A stretch of 64,000 nucleotides of DNA from a virus. The stretch spans positions 20,800 through 84,799 of IMG/VR virus record IMGVR_UViG_3300045993_000417. One strand, written 5' to 3'. Under the pieces are notes generated by a model, which worked only from the letters and a program-made list of their open reading frames with translations, ran no database searches and was not told where the DNA came from. Positions within the stretch are counted from its first letter, which is position 1. The number at the start of each line of letters is the position of its first letter. The position numbers were made by a program, and so were the translations under genes. Below are positions 49,704-60,022 of the stretch, in pieces.

Positions 49704-52700
49704 ATGACTATAAGACAACAGCTTTTCGCAAATAACGCTAAGACTACTTTAGCCTCTACGATACTTAGTTCTGACACTAGTATAACTTTGGTTGACGCTA
49801 GCAGGTTTCCGTTACCTACTAATGGACAGTACTTTCTCCTCACATTAGAGGTAGGAGCTACCATAGAAATACTAGAGTGTTCTACTAGGGTAGGAAACGT
49901 TTTGACTGTAGTAAGGGCTAGGGAAAACACTATAGCTTCTGGTTTCGTATCAGGCACTTCCGTAGAAGTAAGAGTTACTTCAGCTACACTTCAGTCTTTT
50001 GCTAAGTCTGATAGCTCAATGTCCCAACTATCTTCGGTAGAACTATTAACTAGCCCTTCTACATCTAATGGTACATCCTATGTTTGTTATTCCCTAGATG
50101 ATGGAGGTAATCCTACTATAGCGGTAAAAAATAGTTCCTCTATATGGAGTTTTACAAATTATAGTACTAAAGTGTTTACTGGGACTATCTCAATATCCCC
50201 CCTAGCCACTCTAACAGAAATGTCTTCTACTGTAACACCTACTCTGGTAGGTGCAGTAATACCGGGTAGATACCTTCTTCAATTTACAAGCGGTCAACTA
50301 GCAGGAACAGTACGCCCAATAGTCTCTCACGTTAACGGGAGATTTACATGGACTACCAGCTCCCCCAGCCTACCAGTTACTGGAGATCAGTTTGAAGTGT
50401 ACAAGAGTACATATTCTGATGTATCACTATATTCGGAAACGTATGTTCAGGTTGCCAGCAATCAGATAGTTGGGGGTAATAAGACATTCTCTGCCGCTAC
50501 TAAGTTTAGCTCTCCACTAGTACAGTCTATAGTAGCATCTACACCGTACGTAGGATATACAGATGTTTGTCTACATTTAGCTAAGGACGATACAGATAAA
50601 GGTGCATGGAGGAAGAGGAAAGGTCAGTCATGGAGGAGTGAGGTTAGGTCTGTTGGTAATCATAGGGGTGCGTATGCTACTGCCACGCTTGCTGTTGCGG
50701 CGGGTGCTGTTATGGGTGATGTGTACTACAACACAACATCTAATGCATTCCATGAAGTAACTGCACCGACAACATCCTCTGTTACTTACCGTGCAGGTCG
50801 TGAGGACTACCCAACCAATGCGCTTATTACAGCGGAAGCAGGTCGAGTGATTATTTGGGACTTAGACGGTGCTGCGCCTACGATGTGGATGGTGTTTATG
50901 GGAGCCTTGGGGGCTTTACTTGGCTCGTCTTCAATCACATCAATTGCAGCATCAGGAAGTACGTTAGTTATTGGCCATAACAATGGATTGGCTTACATAA
51001 ACTTTATAAGTGAAAAACTAGCACGATATTTTTCGGCTTGGACTAATAACACCGGCTTATTCTCTGGAGTTAACATAGCAAGTAGGAATATAAACACCAG
51101 TGGATACGGACAAAATATAATTCCTGCTATCGTCAACGCCGTTGTAAACGACGTAGCCATCACCATCCTGCCAGACGCACCACAAGATGAGTTTGGTATG
51201 CCTGTGCCGACTATTGCGGTGGCGACTGCTGGGGGAACGTCAGTAATAAACAACGATGGCCTTGTAAAAAGTAGTGCTATTATTACAGCCAACTACTACT
51301 GCTCATTTGACTCGGATGGTACTTTGTATGTGATGAATAATGTTCCTGGTTCACGTACTTATCGTGCATATCTAAGAACTATTTACACGACCCCTGCGTT
51401 TGCTGAGACATATAAAATTTATGCCAGTAATGACGCTACGCCTACCTTCCCATATAACATACCCTCTCCAGTAGCTACTCTAGCTATAGGGGTATCAAAA
51501 GTTGTATCGGGTTCTAGTGTTGGTTTTTCAGTGTTTAAGAATAATCAATCATTAGTCGGTAGTGGAATGGTGTCCTACGTGACCTCCACCTACAACACTG
51601 GCTACATGGTCGGAGATATCAGACGGTGCTTCTTAGCTAACTCAAAGACACTAGACCGTTCAGTTAAAGCCGCAACACTTACACAAGTCGGGACTGTAAC
51701 TGAGACTATCTACACCGGAGGCAGATCGGTCTATTCTGGATTCTCTGCCACTAACTATCTGCAAGAAGCTACCTCAGTTGATTGGAATGCACTAGGTACT
51801 GGAGACTTCTCTATTATCATGTCTGGGGTGAAGTGGGGAACAGCTGCAACAAACCGAGCGTTAATAGGTGTCGTCCAAGATATACCTTCTGCTGGTGAGT
51901 TCGCCCTAGTTATAAGCACTGAATATTTATCATTACTTGCTCATAACGGTACAGCCTGGGCTGCTAGGGTAACCTCTACAATGCAATTAACTGATACTGC
52001 AGAGCATACCGTTGAGGTATCCCGCTCAACTGTTGCTGGAGTGGCGGCAACTCTTCAATTAAAAGTTGATGGGGTTGTTGTAGGTTCTGCGGTGTATGCG
52101 TCAACCTTATCAAACCTAGTTGCTCCATTGCGCATCGGGGCTATGGGCGGTACAGCTAGTGGTGTCTACCCTTGGGCAGGGGGACAGGTGTCCTGCGTCC
52201 GTATTTCCGCTACGGCACCCATAGAAGAGCAATCAAAATACATGGGTGCACGAGAGAACGCTCTGAACAGTGGTGTCAATTGTCTATTATCTAGTTCGTC
52301 CTCAGTAACCTCTTTTGCTTACGATAAAGACACCGATTCTCTTCTTGTAGGAACGGGAACTTCAATAGATACCTTCCAAGAACTAAAACGTATATCAACA
52401 CAATCGCACGGGGTAACGGTTATTGCGGGTATGGCCGCACTTAATGGCCTCTCTGCAGTCTGTGGAGCAGGCTTAAACTACACGGCACCAGAGCGCAATA
52501 TCTCTGCTGAGTTACTTGAAAGTAAGACTCAGTTACAAATCTCTAAAAAGTTTTATATAACTGGAACAGGGGCTACGACCTACTCACTTCAGAAGGGGTG
52601 GAAACCTGTTGATGTACGTAAAGGTGGCCTGGATATGAGGGGGGGTTTAGGCTTCGATTATACCGTCACATACGATGGATTTATATATAACTTAGTCTTT

Positions 52701-52754
52701 TCCACAGCCGTTACCGCAGGGGTTAATATATCAGCAGTTTGTGAAATGGTCTAG
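49704..52754 (+). CDS. Tail fibre / receptor-binding protein A
   Basis: A 1016-residue fibre protein. Its first 80 residues (MTIRQQLFANNAKTTLASTI, then DTSITLVDASRFPLP and IEILECSTRVGNVLTVVRAR) are nearly the same as those of the fibre at 60175, marking a shared virion attachment domain. The middle has a short Gln/Arg-rich segment (KRKGQSWRSEVRS) and a beta-rich region; residues about 700-850 (ATSVDWNALGTGDFSIIMSG; EHTVEVSRSTVAGVAATLQL) look like a concanavalin/LamG-type sugar-binding domain. Codon and base use change within the gene, being more GC-rich around 50600-52600, which suggests a mosaic origin. Confidence 0.68.
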   Translation: MTIRQQLFANNAKTTLASTILSSDTSITLVDASRFPLPTNGQYFLLTLEVGATIEILECSTRVGNVLTVVRARENTIASGFVSGTSVEVRVTSATLQSFAKSDSSMSQLSSVELLTSPSTSNGTSYVCYSLDDGGNPTIAVKNSSSIWSFTNYSTKVFTGTISISPLATLTEMSSTVTPTLVGAVIPGRYLLQFTSGQLAGTVRPIVSHVNGRFTWTTSSPSLPVTGDQFEVYKSTYSDVSLYSETYVQVASNQIVGGNKTFSAATKFSSPLVQSIVASTPYVGYTDVCLHLAKDDTDKGAWRKRKGQSWRSEVRSVGNHRGAYATATLAVAAGAVMGDVYYNTTSNAFHEVTAPTTSSVTYRAGREDYPTNALITAEAGRVIIWDLDGAAPTMWMVFMGALGALLGSSSITSIAASGSTLVIGHNNGLAYINFISEKLARYFSAWTNNTGLFSGVNIASRNINTSGYGQNIIPAIVNAVVNDVAITILPDAPQDEFGMPVPTIAVATAGGTSVINNDGLVKSSAIITANYYCSFDSDGTLYVMNNVPGSRTYRAYLRTIYTTPAFAETYKIYASNDATPTFPYNIPSPVATLAIGVSKVVSGSSVGFSVFKNNQSLVGSGMVSYVTSTYNTGYMVGDIRRCFLANSKTLDRSVKAATLTQVGTVTETIYTGGRSVYSGFSATNYLQEATSVDWNALGTGDFSIIMSGVKWGTAATNRALIGVVQDIPSAGEFALVISTEYLSLLAHNGTAWAARVTSTMQLTDTAEHTVEVSRSTVAGVAATLQLKVDGVVVGSAVYASTLSNLVAPLRIGAMGGTASGVYPWAGGQVSCVRISATAPIEEQSKYMGARENALNSGVNCLLSSSSSVTSFAYDKDTDSLLVGTGTSIDTFQELKRISTQSHGVTVIAGMAALNGLSAVCGAGLNYTAPERNISAELLESKTQLQISKKFYITGTGATTYSLQKGWKPVDVRKGGLDMRGGLGFDYTVTYDGFIYNLVFSTAVTAGVNISAVCEMV

Positions 52755-52756
52755 AC

Positions 52757-54544
52757 ATGGCCGAAACAAAGATACTGGGTAATAACGGGTCTGTAATACT
52801 CGGAGACTCCAGTATTAGCGGGTACTTATATGTAGGTACTGGTGACGTACAGGCTAACGCATATATTTCAAGCGGCCCAGCTGCAGCCTCATTTCTACGT
52901 TTCTCCACCAGCGGTGTAAACAGGTGGATAGTGGGAAAAGACACCGCTGAATCCACTGCTAATGCAGGTGGAGATTTCTTAATGTATTCCTATGATGACT
53001 CGGGAGTGTTATTGCGCACCCAAGTTAGTATTAGTAGGGCTACTGGGCTAACACAACTAGGTGGCTCATTATCAATCAAAGCCGGCGTTACAGACGAAAC
53101 TTTAGACTTAGGTGGAAGTACGAATGGATACGGACTAACCTGGGGGGGCACTAACTCAGCTAGTAAATACTCTACTATATGGTCATCTTTTTCTGTAGGA
53201 AGACTGACCTTAGGCAGTGGTCTTCAAGGTTCTAGAACGATATCTAACGGCTATGAATCTTCCATATCCTCTAGTTGGGCAAAGTCTGCAATCTCATTAG
53301 GTTCATTAGGAGTTGATACATACTTCAATGTAGCAGATGTAATAGCTAAAAATACTGCCTACACACCCACATTAATAACACGAGTATCCAACACCGGACT
53401 GGCCGTAACTGGGACAGTTTCTGCAACAACCTTTTCTGGAGCTGGCACTAGCTTAACTGGAACTGCTTCTCTTTTAAACATAGGAGGCAACGCAGCAACA
53501 TCTACTTTGGCTGCTACAGCTACCTCTGCTGTTTCTGCTACTACGGCTACTGCAGCTACTACATCAATAAGTATTTCAGTAACAGATTCTAGGGCTGTAG
53601 TTACCACACCAGAGTCTATTACTAAAAGTGTAGTTTATGATTTTAAAACCAATACTACAGAAGGTCTATCTGATGGGGGATCTTACTTTGGTGAAATGAC
53701 CTTTAGGCAGTTCGGAAATGCCACTGACTGGTCAGGCGGTTTATCTCATCAGCTTGGATTTACTGATAACCAAAACATATGGCATAGGGCTGGTTCTGGA
53801 ACTACTTGGGCTAATCCGTGGAAACAATTGCTGGATTCTAGTAACACAGTTACCGTTTCTAATAAAACTTTATCATCTGTAACAATCACAGGTGCTGTGA
53901 CAGGAACGTCAGCGACTTGGGGTTTAGGTGCTACTACTGTCACAGGACAATTGAAGAATACTCAAGCGGGGAATTATAGTATAGGTCTACTATTAGAGTC
54001 ATCTATAACAAACCCAAACATACAATTTAAGTCCCTAGCTGTTAATGCTGCTATACGAACCTGGGCTATTGCAGCCGACAACATAGGGTATGGTGATCTA
54101 TGTGTAAGACAATCTACAGCTAATGCAGGAGATCCTTTAAACCCAGCTACATCAGGTGCAATAGCTAAGTTTACCTCTACGGGGTTAGACATTACTGGAA
54201 CCCTATCGGCTACCTCTAAGTCATTTGTTATTCCACATCCTACTAAGAATGGTAGAACGTTGCGTTATGGCTCACTAGAAGGGCCTGAGAATGGTGTATA
54301 CGTAAGAGGGCGTTTAACTAATCATAACGTAATTAGTTTACCTGAGTACTGGATTAAACTAGTTGATCCGTCCTCAATCACTGCCACGTTAACCCCTATA
54401 GGTAAGAGCCAAAAGCTATATATAGAAAACACTCATACTAACTGTGTTACAATAGGCAATGAGGACCTTACTAACATGATAGATTGTTTTTATGTAGTAT
54501 ACGGGGAACGTTGTGATATAGAGAAACTAGTAGTGGAGAGTTAA
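52757..54544 (+). CDS. Tail fibre protein B with conserved C-terminal domain
   Basis: A 595-residue fibre protein. The first 480 residues are Ser/Thr/Gly-rich beta repeats, with TLGGSLSIKAGVTDETLDLG-type units and a low-complexity Ala/Thr segment near 255-275 that could form a coiled or fibrous stalk. The C-terminal 105 residues (HPTKNGRTLRYGSLEGPENG, then VYVRGRLTNHNVISLPEYW) match a domain found at the ends of many phage fibres that ends in a compact beta structure. It starts two bases after fibre A and its stop overlaps the next start. Confidence 0.65.
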   Translation: MAETKILGNNGSVILGDSSISGYLYVGTGDVQANAYISSGPAAASFLRFSTSGVNRWIVGKDTAESTANAGGDFLMYSYDDSGVLLRTQVSISRATGLTQLGGSLSIKAGVTDETLDLGGSTNGYGLTWGGTNSASKYSTIWSSFSVGRLTLGSGLQGSRTISNGYESSISSSWAKSAISLGSLGVDTYFNVADVIAKNTAYTPTLITRVSNTGLAVTGTVSATTFSGAGTSLTGTASLLNIGGNAATSTLAATATSAVSATTATAATTSISISVTDSRAVVTTPESITKSVVYDFKTNTTEGLSDGGSYFGEMTFRQFGNATDWSGGLSHQLGFTDNQNIWHRAGSGTTWANPWKQLLDSSNTVTVSNKTLSSVTITGAVTGTSATWGLGATTVTGQLKNTQAGNYSIGLLLESSITNPNIQFKSLAVNAAIRTWAIAADNIGYGDLCVRQSTANAGDPLNPATSGAIAKFTSTGLDITGTLSATSKSFVIPHPTKNGRTLRYGSLEGPENGVYVRGRLTNHNVISLPEYWIKLVDPSSITATLTPIGKSQKLYIENTHTNCVTIGNEDLTNMIDCFYVVYGERCDIEKLVVES

Positions 54545-54780
54545 TGAGAACGGTGGAATCAACATATGGTGGCGTCACCATAATAGAAAATATATTAGAA
54601 GACTCTGACTATACAACGTCAGAAGTAAAAGCTAATAGGTTGGGAATATGCAAAGTGTGTGAGTTCTACTCTATAGATGATGAACAGCTAATAGGGAAAG
54701 AGTCATGTTCGAAGTGCAGCTGTATATTAGAGCATAGGACATCTTTCGTCGACTTATTTTGCCCTGAAGGGAAATGGTGA
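54544..54780 (+). CDS. Small zinc-ribbon protein (CPxGKW type)
   Basis: A 78-residue protein with CKVC, CSKCSC and a final CPEGKW, giving zinc-binding cysteines at about 35, 38, 55, 58, 60 and 73. Proteins ending in C-P-x-G-K-W with this layout are common next to phage fibre and structural genes, although their function is unknown to me. It overlaps fibre B (TAATG) and the next gene (TGATG), so it is coupled to both. Confidence 0.6.
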   Translation: MRTVESTYGGVTIIENILEDSDYTTSEVKANRLGICKVCEFYSIDDEQLIGKESCSKCSCILEHRTSFVDLFCPEGKW

Positions 54781-55316
54781 TGGCTACACACTATGGAAGA
54801 AAAGCACGAAGAGTCCTGGCATCTGATATAAACGCTATAACCTTAGTTAACTCCAGTATACTATTACAGAGTGATATTAACGGCGGGGCTGAAATACAGA
54901 TTCAACACGCAGGTAATGCCTGTATAACTACATCATCCTTCTACATAGAGTTGAAGGACACTATAGCATGGACTAACATTACTTGTGAGTTCAACCTAAC
55001 TAGTAAAGCATCTTGCTGGGGGTTTAATACGGCCAGTTATTCTAGTATCGGTAACTTACTTGCTTTTAACCCAGTAATTGATACCATAAGTAGGTCAGTA
55101 AATTGTTTCGAACTTCCTCAGTTTTCTAAAGTTATGACAGCATGTGACAATGCAACGGGAAATATGTATCATAATTCATTCGCTGTGGGTACTTACAGAA
55201 GCTTCTTTGTCAGTCGTCGCAGGAATGTTGGAGTTGGGCTAGCAGGTATAAGTCATGGATTATCCTGCATAGGAGTTAATGGAATTACTACAGTACGAAA
55301 TATTTATATCTGGTAA
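54780..55316 (+). CDS. Fibre-associated structural protein
   Basis: A protein of about 178 residues. The ATG at 54780 is chosen because AAGGG lies eight bases upstream and it overlaps the previous stop; an ATG at 54774 is possible. The sequence (DINAITLVNSSILLQSDING; IAWTNITCEFNLTSKASCWG) is beta-rich with several cysteines and no known motif. Location suggests a small fibre tip or adaptor. Confidence 0.45.
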   Translation: MATHYGRKARRVLASDINAITLVNSSILLQSDINGGAEIQIQHAGNACITTSSFYIELKDTIAWTNITCEFNLTSKASCWGFNTASYSSIGNLLAFNPVIDTISRSVNCFELPQFSKVMTACDNATGNMYHNSFAVGTYRSFFVSRRRNVGVGLAGISHGLSCIGVNGITTVRNIYIW

Positions 55317-55318
55317 GT

Positions 55319-56440
55319 ATGGCCCTTAATCACTCTCCTTCTATTATTACGAATGGCCTAGTATTTGCATACGATGCAGCTAACACCCAGAAATCGTACA
55401 AAGGTCCTCCTACTATAAACTATGTAGCGAATGCGGGTACTATGTCTGGGTGGACAAACTATTCCAATACTGCTAATGGAACTCCTGCCATATTCAGGAC
55501 TGACTTTGGTACTATGGGATATCGCATGGATAACGTAGGTTCATGGAACGGGATTTCTAAAGTAATTACATTACCATCTACAGGAACATATACATTTTCA
55601 GCGTGGATTAAATGGATTGGCGGTTCCAGCCTAGTGAACGGAGGGACTGTTTACATTTCTGGATGGGGTGGCGCTGATACTTCTTCTGCAACCAATAGGA
55701 CGCTACCAGGTCAGTGGCAGAGGATTAGTGTTACGCTAAATTGCACTCTTACCTCGGTAACTTTTTACCTTATCAGTTTTGGCGGTACTAATAATGTAGA
55801 TTTATCTTCCTGGCAAGTAACCATGCCACAGGCGGAACCCGGCTCCCTAACAACACCCTTTGTAGCTGGTACCAGATCTACTACACAAGTTCTAAATGAT
55901 TTAACTAACAATAACATAATTACTGCGTCTAGTTTAACGTATGCCAGTAATAACTCGTTTAGTTTTAACGGAACCACTGATTACATAAATTGTGGTAATG
56001 GAGTTACATTACAGCAGCCTTCATGTATAACTATGGAGGCATGGGTTAATCCAACGACTTGGGCATGGGTTGGAAACATAATGAGTAAGAATGGGAATGC
56101 TGCCTACCGGTTCAGAGTAGAAACAACAGGGGCTTTATGGTGGTACGTATCTGGTAACCTTATTAGTGGCGGTACTGTACCTTTAAATATATGGACACAC
56201 TGTGTAGTGACAGGGGACGCATATGGATTGAAGGCATATATTAATGGAGTTCTAGTAGCCTCTAATGCTGTAGCGTTTGCCCCTACTGCTCCTACTGTAG
56301 GAGATCTTCTTGTAGGTTCATTTGGTGGTGCGGAGTTCTTCGCTGGTAATATAGATAACACTAAGATTTATAATAGATCTCTTTCAGAGTATGAGATAGA
56401 ACAAAACTTTAACGCAATGCGTAGGAGATACGGGTTATGA
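55319..56440 (+). CDS. LamG-domain fibre protein 1
   Basis: A 373-residue protein. It starts ALNHSPSIITNGLVFAYDAA, then a jelly-roll carbohydrate-binding-type region (about 60-180: TYTFSAWIKWIGGSSLVNGG; WQRISVTLNCTLTSVTFYLI). Residues about 215-370 form a LamG/concanavalin fold (FSFNGTTDYINCGNGVTLQQ; ITMEAWVNPTTWAW; WTHCVVTGDAYGLKAYINGV) ending ELYNRxLSEYEIEQNFNAMR-like. It probably binds a cell-surface sugar. It overlaps its homologue at 56437 by four bases. Confidence 0.72.
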   Translation: MALNHSPSIITNGLVFAYDAANTQKSYKGPPTINYVANAGTMSGWTNYSNTANGTPAIFRTDFGTMGYRMDNVGSWNGISKVITLPSTGTYTFSAWIKWIGGSSLVNGGTVYISGWGGADTSSATNRTLPGQWQRISVTLNCTLTSVTFYLISFGGTNNVDLSSWQVTMPQAEPGSLTTPFVAGTRSTTQVLNDLTNNNIITASSLTYASNNSFSFNGTTDYINCGNGVTLQQPSCITMEAWVNPTTWAWVGNIMSKNGNAAYRFRVETTGALWWYVSGNLISGGTVPLNIWTHCVVTGDAYGLKAYINGVLVASNAVAFAPTAPTVGDLLVGSFGGAEFFAGNIDNTKIYNRSLSEYEIEQNFNAMRRRYGL

Positions 56441-57753
56441 GTTGTTCTTCTGGGCCTGGAGTAGTTACCAGTGGACTAGTACTAGATTTAGATGCTGGTA
56501 ATAAAAAATCCTCTAAATATAAAACCACTCTTATTAATTGGGATACATGGACATTAGGCACTGGTTCTGTCACTGGATACTCCGAAAATGGAGTAGCTCA
56601 ATCTTCTAGAATAACCGGTACTGACCCGTGGGGTTTTTCCAATACTGTATGGTCATCTGCTCCTAACGGAGTTAGCGGACCTAATGGTGGCTGGAATGGA
56701 ACGGCAATACCGGCAGACATGACAAAGACTTATCGTTTCAGCGTGTGGGTTAAACGTTCATCAGCCACAGCTACAGGTTCCTACTATTTTGGATTATACA
56801 CTAACGGTACCAATAGTACTATCATGTTGGCTGGTGGGGTTCAAGCAAACCCTTATTGGGATATAGCTGCAATATCCTCACTGACACAGAATCAATGGTA
56901 CTTAGCGGTTGGATTTATATTCCCGTACAATTACACGGGGACTACTGCACATCCAGATAGCGGGTTGTACACTACTGCCAGTACAACTAAGGTTAGAATC
57001 AATGCTGGAAACGCTCCTAGTGATGTAAAGTTTCCTCCAAATGCTACAACTATGTGGTCAAGGTGTTATCATTTCTACTGTACAGACATTACTAGTAGTA
57101 TTCAGTTTTTTCAACCCAGAATTGATTTAGTAGATGGTAACGAGCCTACTATATCACAGTTATTAAATAACACAGGTAGTTTAATATATGATGTAAGTGG
57201 AGGAGTAAGTGCTGGCACGTTGACTAACGGACCTACCTATAGTTCATCTAATGATGGTAGTCTGGTGTTTGATGGTGTTAACGACGTAGTTAATATAAAT
57301 TATACTACGGCATTAACGAGATTTTCAATAAGTATATGGGCTTACCCTACGGGGTACACTGGAGTATATCCTGCTATACTTGCCGATAAATTTATATCCT
57401 CGATAAACTACTGCCTTATTTGTGCAGGATACTGGCAGGGAGGTATGTTCCAGGCAGGTACGTGGTACTATAGTCCTACAGCAGTGATGACACTTAACAC
57501 CTGGCAGCATGTTACATATACTTATGACGGTACTACTCAGGGTATATACCTGAACGGTGTTTATATAGGTGGGACTATAACATACTCAGGTAACCCAACG
57601 TGTAGTGGAAGTGGTCTTAGATTAGGTCAACGATGGGACTTAGCTGATATGTATGCAGGTAGACTTTCACGATTACAAATATATAATCGTGCTTTAACAG
57701 CTACTGAAGTAAAACAGAATTTTAATGCGACTAGGGGTCGTTATGGAATATAA
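56437..57753 (+). CDS. LamG-domain fibre protein 2
   Basis: A 438-residue paralogue of the preceding protein with the same plan: GVVTSGLVLDLDAGNKKSSK at the start, a jelly-roll region (KTYRFSVWVKRSSATATGSY) and a C-terminal LamG domain (FDGVNDVVNINYTTALTRFS; WQHVTYTYDGTTQGIYLNGV) closing with LQIYNRALTATEVKQNFNAT. Two adjacent, diverged receptor-binding modules could widen host range or act together. The two genes overlap by ATGA. Confidence 0.72.
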   Translation: MSCSSGPGVVTSGLVLDLDAGNKKSSKYKTTLINWDTWTLGTGSVTGYSENGVAQSSRITGTDPWGFSNTVWSSAPNGVSGPNGGWNGTAIPADMTKTYRFSVWVKRSSATATGSYYFGLYTNGTNSTIMLAGGVQANPYWDIAAISSLTQNQWYLAVGFIFPYNYTGTTAHPDSGLYTTASTTKVRINAGNAPSDVKFPPNATTMWSRCYHFYCTDITSSIQFFQPRIDLVDGNEPTISQLLNNTGSLIYDVSGGVSAGTLTNGPTYSSSNDGSLVFDGVNDVVNINYTTALTRFSISIWAYPTGYTGVYPAILADKFISSINYCLICAGYWQGGMFQAGTWYYSPTAVMTLNTWQHVTYTYDGTTQGIYLNGVYIGGTITYSGNPTCSGSGLRLGQRWDLADMYAGRLSRLQIYNRALTATEVKQNFNATRGRYGI

Positions 57754-57779
57754 TTATATAAGTATTAAGTTAGGATAAA

Positions 57780-59213
57780 ATGGCTCTCACCGATAAAAAC
57801 ATACAAATAACCCCTAATAAAGGCGTAGCTGCTGACCCTGTAATAGTATTTTCTGGTGCTGATGCCTCTCTGGCTGCACAGAATATCTCACTTAACGTGT
57901 ACCCTACTAACAGTGGTACTCTGTCGTTTGAGGGTTCAGCTGGACAGCTATTTAGTGTGTCTAACTCACTAGCTGGAACCATATTCTCAGTAAATGACAT
58001 ATCCGGTATACCATCTATTGAGGTATTAGACTCGGGGGTAGTTAAGATAGGGCAATATTCAGGTAATGTAGTTATAGGCTCTGCAACAGATAATGGCTCG
58101 GGTAAATTACAAGTTACTGGTGCAGTAAGTGCTACCTCATTTATAGGTAATGGTGCAGGGCTGACTTCTGTGGCTGCCTCTTCAGTTAATATGGCACCTT
58201 CAGTATTTACCTCTTTAGGTGCCTCCCTAACTCAAAGTAACGCAGCTCTTATTTATAACTCCACCGCTACCTTAGTGCCGCTTAATGGGGTTTTAAATTT
58301 TATACCTTGGATTGCTACAAAGTCTGTATTATCCGGCGGCTACAATGGTAATAGTCAAATCGGGGAGATTAGACATGGTACCGCTGGGTGGCAAAACACT
58401 AGTGGCGTATACATAGCCCCTGGAGGCGGTAGTGACACTGCATCTACTGAGTATTTCGGTCTAACGTACGGTGGAGGTATAGAACACTCTAATACAGAAA
58501 TAGAGCTTAGGGGTATGACTTATGATACTAACCTGAGCAGATTTGTCAGTCCTAAAGGAGGCTCTTACGTTACCACTACCTCTACTGTAGTAGGTGCTAT
58601 TGGTATTATTCTCCCCACTGCGGGGGTAACTTCCACCAGTATGCTCAAGATGGTTGTTAAAGTGTATAACTATGTCCTTGGGTGGTCAATAGATGTACAT
58701 ATCTCAAGCCATTTAAGTATCGGTACTTGGGTTAACCCTACCGTCTATATTCTAGGAGATTCGGATACACCTCTAAGTTACATTATTAGGTATGGTACAG
58801 ATACCGCTACCGGAAGCCCTATAGTGTATATAGGTGAGCTAGCTCAATCATGGAACTACCCGCAAGTGTTTGTAACGGAGTTCCAAACGGGATATGCGAC
58901 ATCAGCTTTATATAAAAAAGGTTGGAGAATAATTTTTGAACCAACTGCCTTCCAAAACTTACAGCCTACTTATTCTAAAGTATGTACTACAACAGGCTCT
59001 AAGATGTTTTCTCCTTTAGTAGTAGGGTCAATATGTATAGGCGGACAGGTGGGGGTTGCTATTGCATCTGGGGGTAGTACGGCTTCATTTACTGCATGGG
59101 GTATTACTACCAATGCGTCTAATACAATAGGTTTACAAACTGGTACTTGGAAGAATATAGGCCCAAACACTACTGTCGTCCTCCCCATAGGATTATTTCA
59201 AAGAACTGCTTAA
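57780..59213 (+). CDS. Tail fibre protein C
   Basis: A 477-residue fibre protein preceded by TAGGATAAA as a ribosome site. Residues about 55-140 (GTLSFEGSAGQLFSVSNSLA; VVKIGQYSGNVVIGSATDNG) are units seen in many fibres, followed by VTGAVSATSFIGNGAGLTSV, a very common phage fibre junction motif. The C-terminal 330 residues are beta-rich (GYNGNSQIGEIRHGTAGWQN; YVTTTSTVVGAIGIILPTAG) and probably form the receptor-binding head. Confidence 0.65.
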   Translation: MALTDKNIQITPNKGVAADPVIVFSGADASLAAQNISLNVYPTNSGTLSFEGSAGQLFSVSNSLAGTIFSVNDISGIPSIEVLDSGVVKIGQYSGNVVIGSATDNGSGKLQVTGAVSATSFIGNGAGLTSVAASSVNMAPSVFTSLGASLTQSNAALIYNSTATLVPLNGVLNFIPWIATKSVLSGGYNGNSQIGEIRHGTAGWQNTSGVYIAPGGGSDTASTEYFGLTYGGGIEHSNTEIELRGMTYDTNLSRFVSPKGGSYVTTTSTVVGAIGIILPTAGVTSTSMLKMVVKVYNYVLGWSIDVHISSHLSIGTWVNPTVYILGDSDTPLSYIIRYGTDTATGSPIVYIGELAQSWNYPQVFVTEFQTGYATSALYKKGWRIIFEPTAFQNLQPTYSKVCTTTGSKMFSPLVVGSICIGGQVGVAIASGGSTASFTAWGITTNASNTIGLQTGTWKNIGPNTTVVLPIGLFQRTA

Positions 59214-59226
59214 CTAGGACTAAACA

Positions 59227-59757
59227 ATGAGTAAACTAATAATACTAGAAGCCAGATCCCCTTCCTATGTTCAGGGCGGTATGATACATTTAGAAATAAA
59301 CCATCCTGAATTAGGGTGGCTACCATTTGCTGCCAGCCCGGATGACGTAGAAGAGCATGGGAGAGACCTATACGCTAGGGCTATATCTGGGGAATTTGGG
59401 GATGTAAAACAATATCTAAAACCACTGGGGGAGGCTATAACTGAACGAATAGCTTTGATAGAGAGTATTTATAAAGCTTTTAATGAGGCCCCTATACAAT
59501 ATACAGACCATATATATCAAGCAGATGCTGATTCTGTGACACTAATGGCTCAAGTATCTTCAGCACTTCCAAATAATGCCGGTATTGGCTGGTATGATAT
59601 CTCCAATGTTGAGGTACCACTTACTAACGCACAGTTTGCTGAATTACGCCTAGCAATACTGATGCGTGGGCAGCCTTTATTTAGTCGCAGGCAAGCACGT
59701 AAAGAATCAATACGAAATGCAACGACAGTTGCTGAAGTAGAAGCAGTAGTTTGGTAA
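59227..59757 (+). CDS. Tail fibre assembly / chaperone-type protein
   Basis: A 176-residue protein. The first 75 residues (LIILEARSPSYVQGGMIHLE, INHPELGWLPFAASPDDVEE) are followed by YQADADSVTLMAQVSSALPN, a WYD element and LTNAQFAELRLAILMRGQPL, the pattern of a small domain (DUF4376-like) that ends many tail-fibre assembly proteins. It probably helps trimerise or attach the preceding fibre. It has TAGGACT before the ATG. Confidence 0.55.
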   Translation: MSKLIILEARSPSYVQGGMIHLEINHPELGWLPFAASPDDVEEHGRDLYARAISGEFGDVKQYLKPLGEAITERIALIESIYKAFNEAPIQYTDHIYQADADSVTLMAQVSSALPNNAGIGWYDISNVEVPLTNAQFAELRLAILMRGQPLFSRRQARKESIRNATTVAEVEAVVW

Positions 59758-59768
59758 AGGATAACTAA

Positions 59769-59996
59769 ATGATACCAGTAGATAAACAGCTCCACCTTTT
59801 TGGTGGGTACTCAATAGCAATAACCGTGTCCATAGTATATGGGCCACTAGTAGGATTTATCGTCTCATCAATTATAGGAATTTTAAAGGAAGTAGTGTAT
59901 GACCGTTTTGTACCAGGACATACTGTAGACAAATGGGATGCAATTGCTACAGCAGTGGGGGCGGCAGTAGGATCCTGTGTAAAGTTCTTGTTATAA
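59769..59996 (+). CDS. Small membrane protein, possibly lysis-related
   Basis: A 75-residue protein with two hydrophobic helices (about 12-38 and 55-75) separated by KEVVYDRFVPGHTVDKWD. The start IPVDKQLHLFGGYSIAITVS contains the D-K-x-L-H motif of small phage membrane proteins with an unknown, perhaps envelope-related, role. It could be a holin-like or spanin-like component, but no endolysin gene is in the window to support that. Confidence 0.5.
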   Translation: MIPVDKQLHLFGGYSIAITVSIVYGPLVGFIVSSIIGILKEVVYDRFVPGHTVDKWDAIATAVGAAVGSCVKFLL

Positions 59997-60022
59997 AGCT
60001 ATACAGTATAGTCTTACCAATC

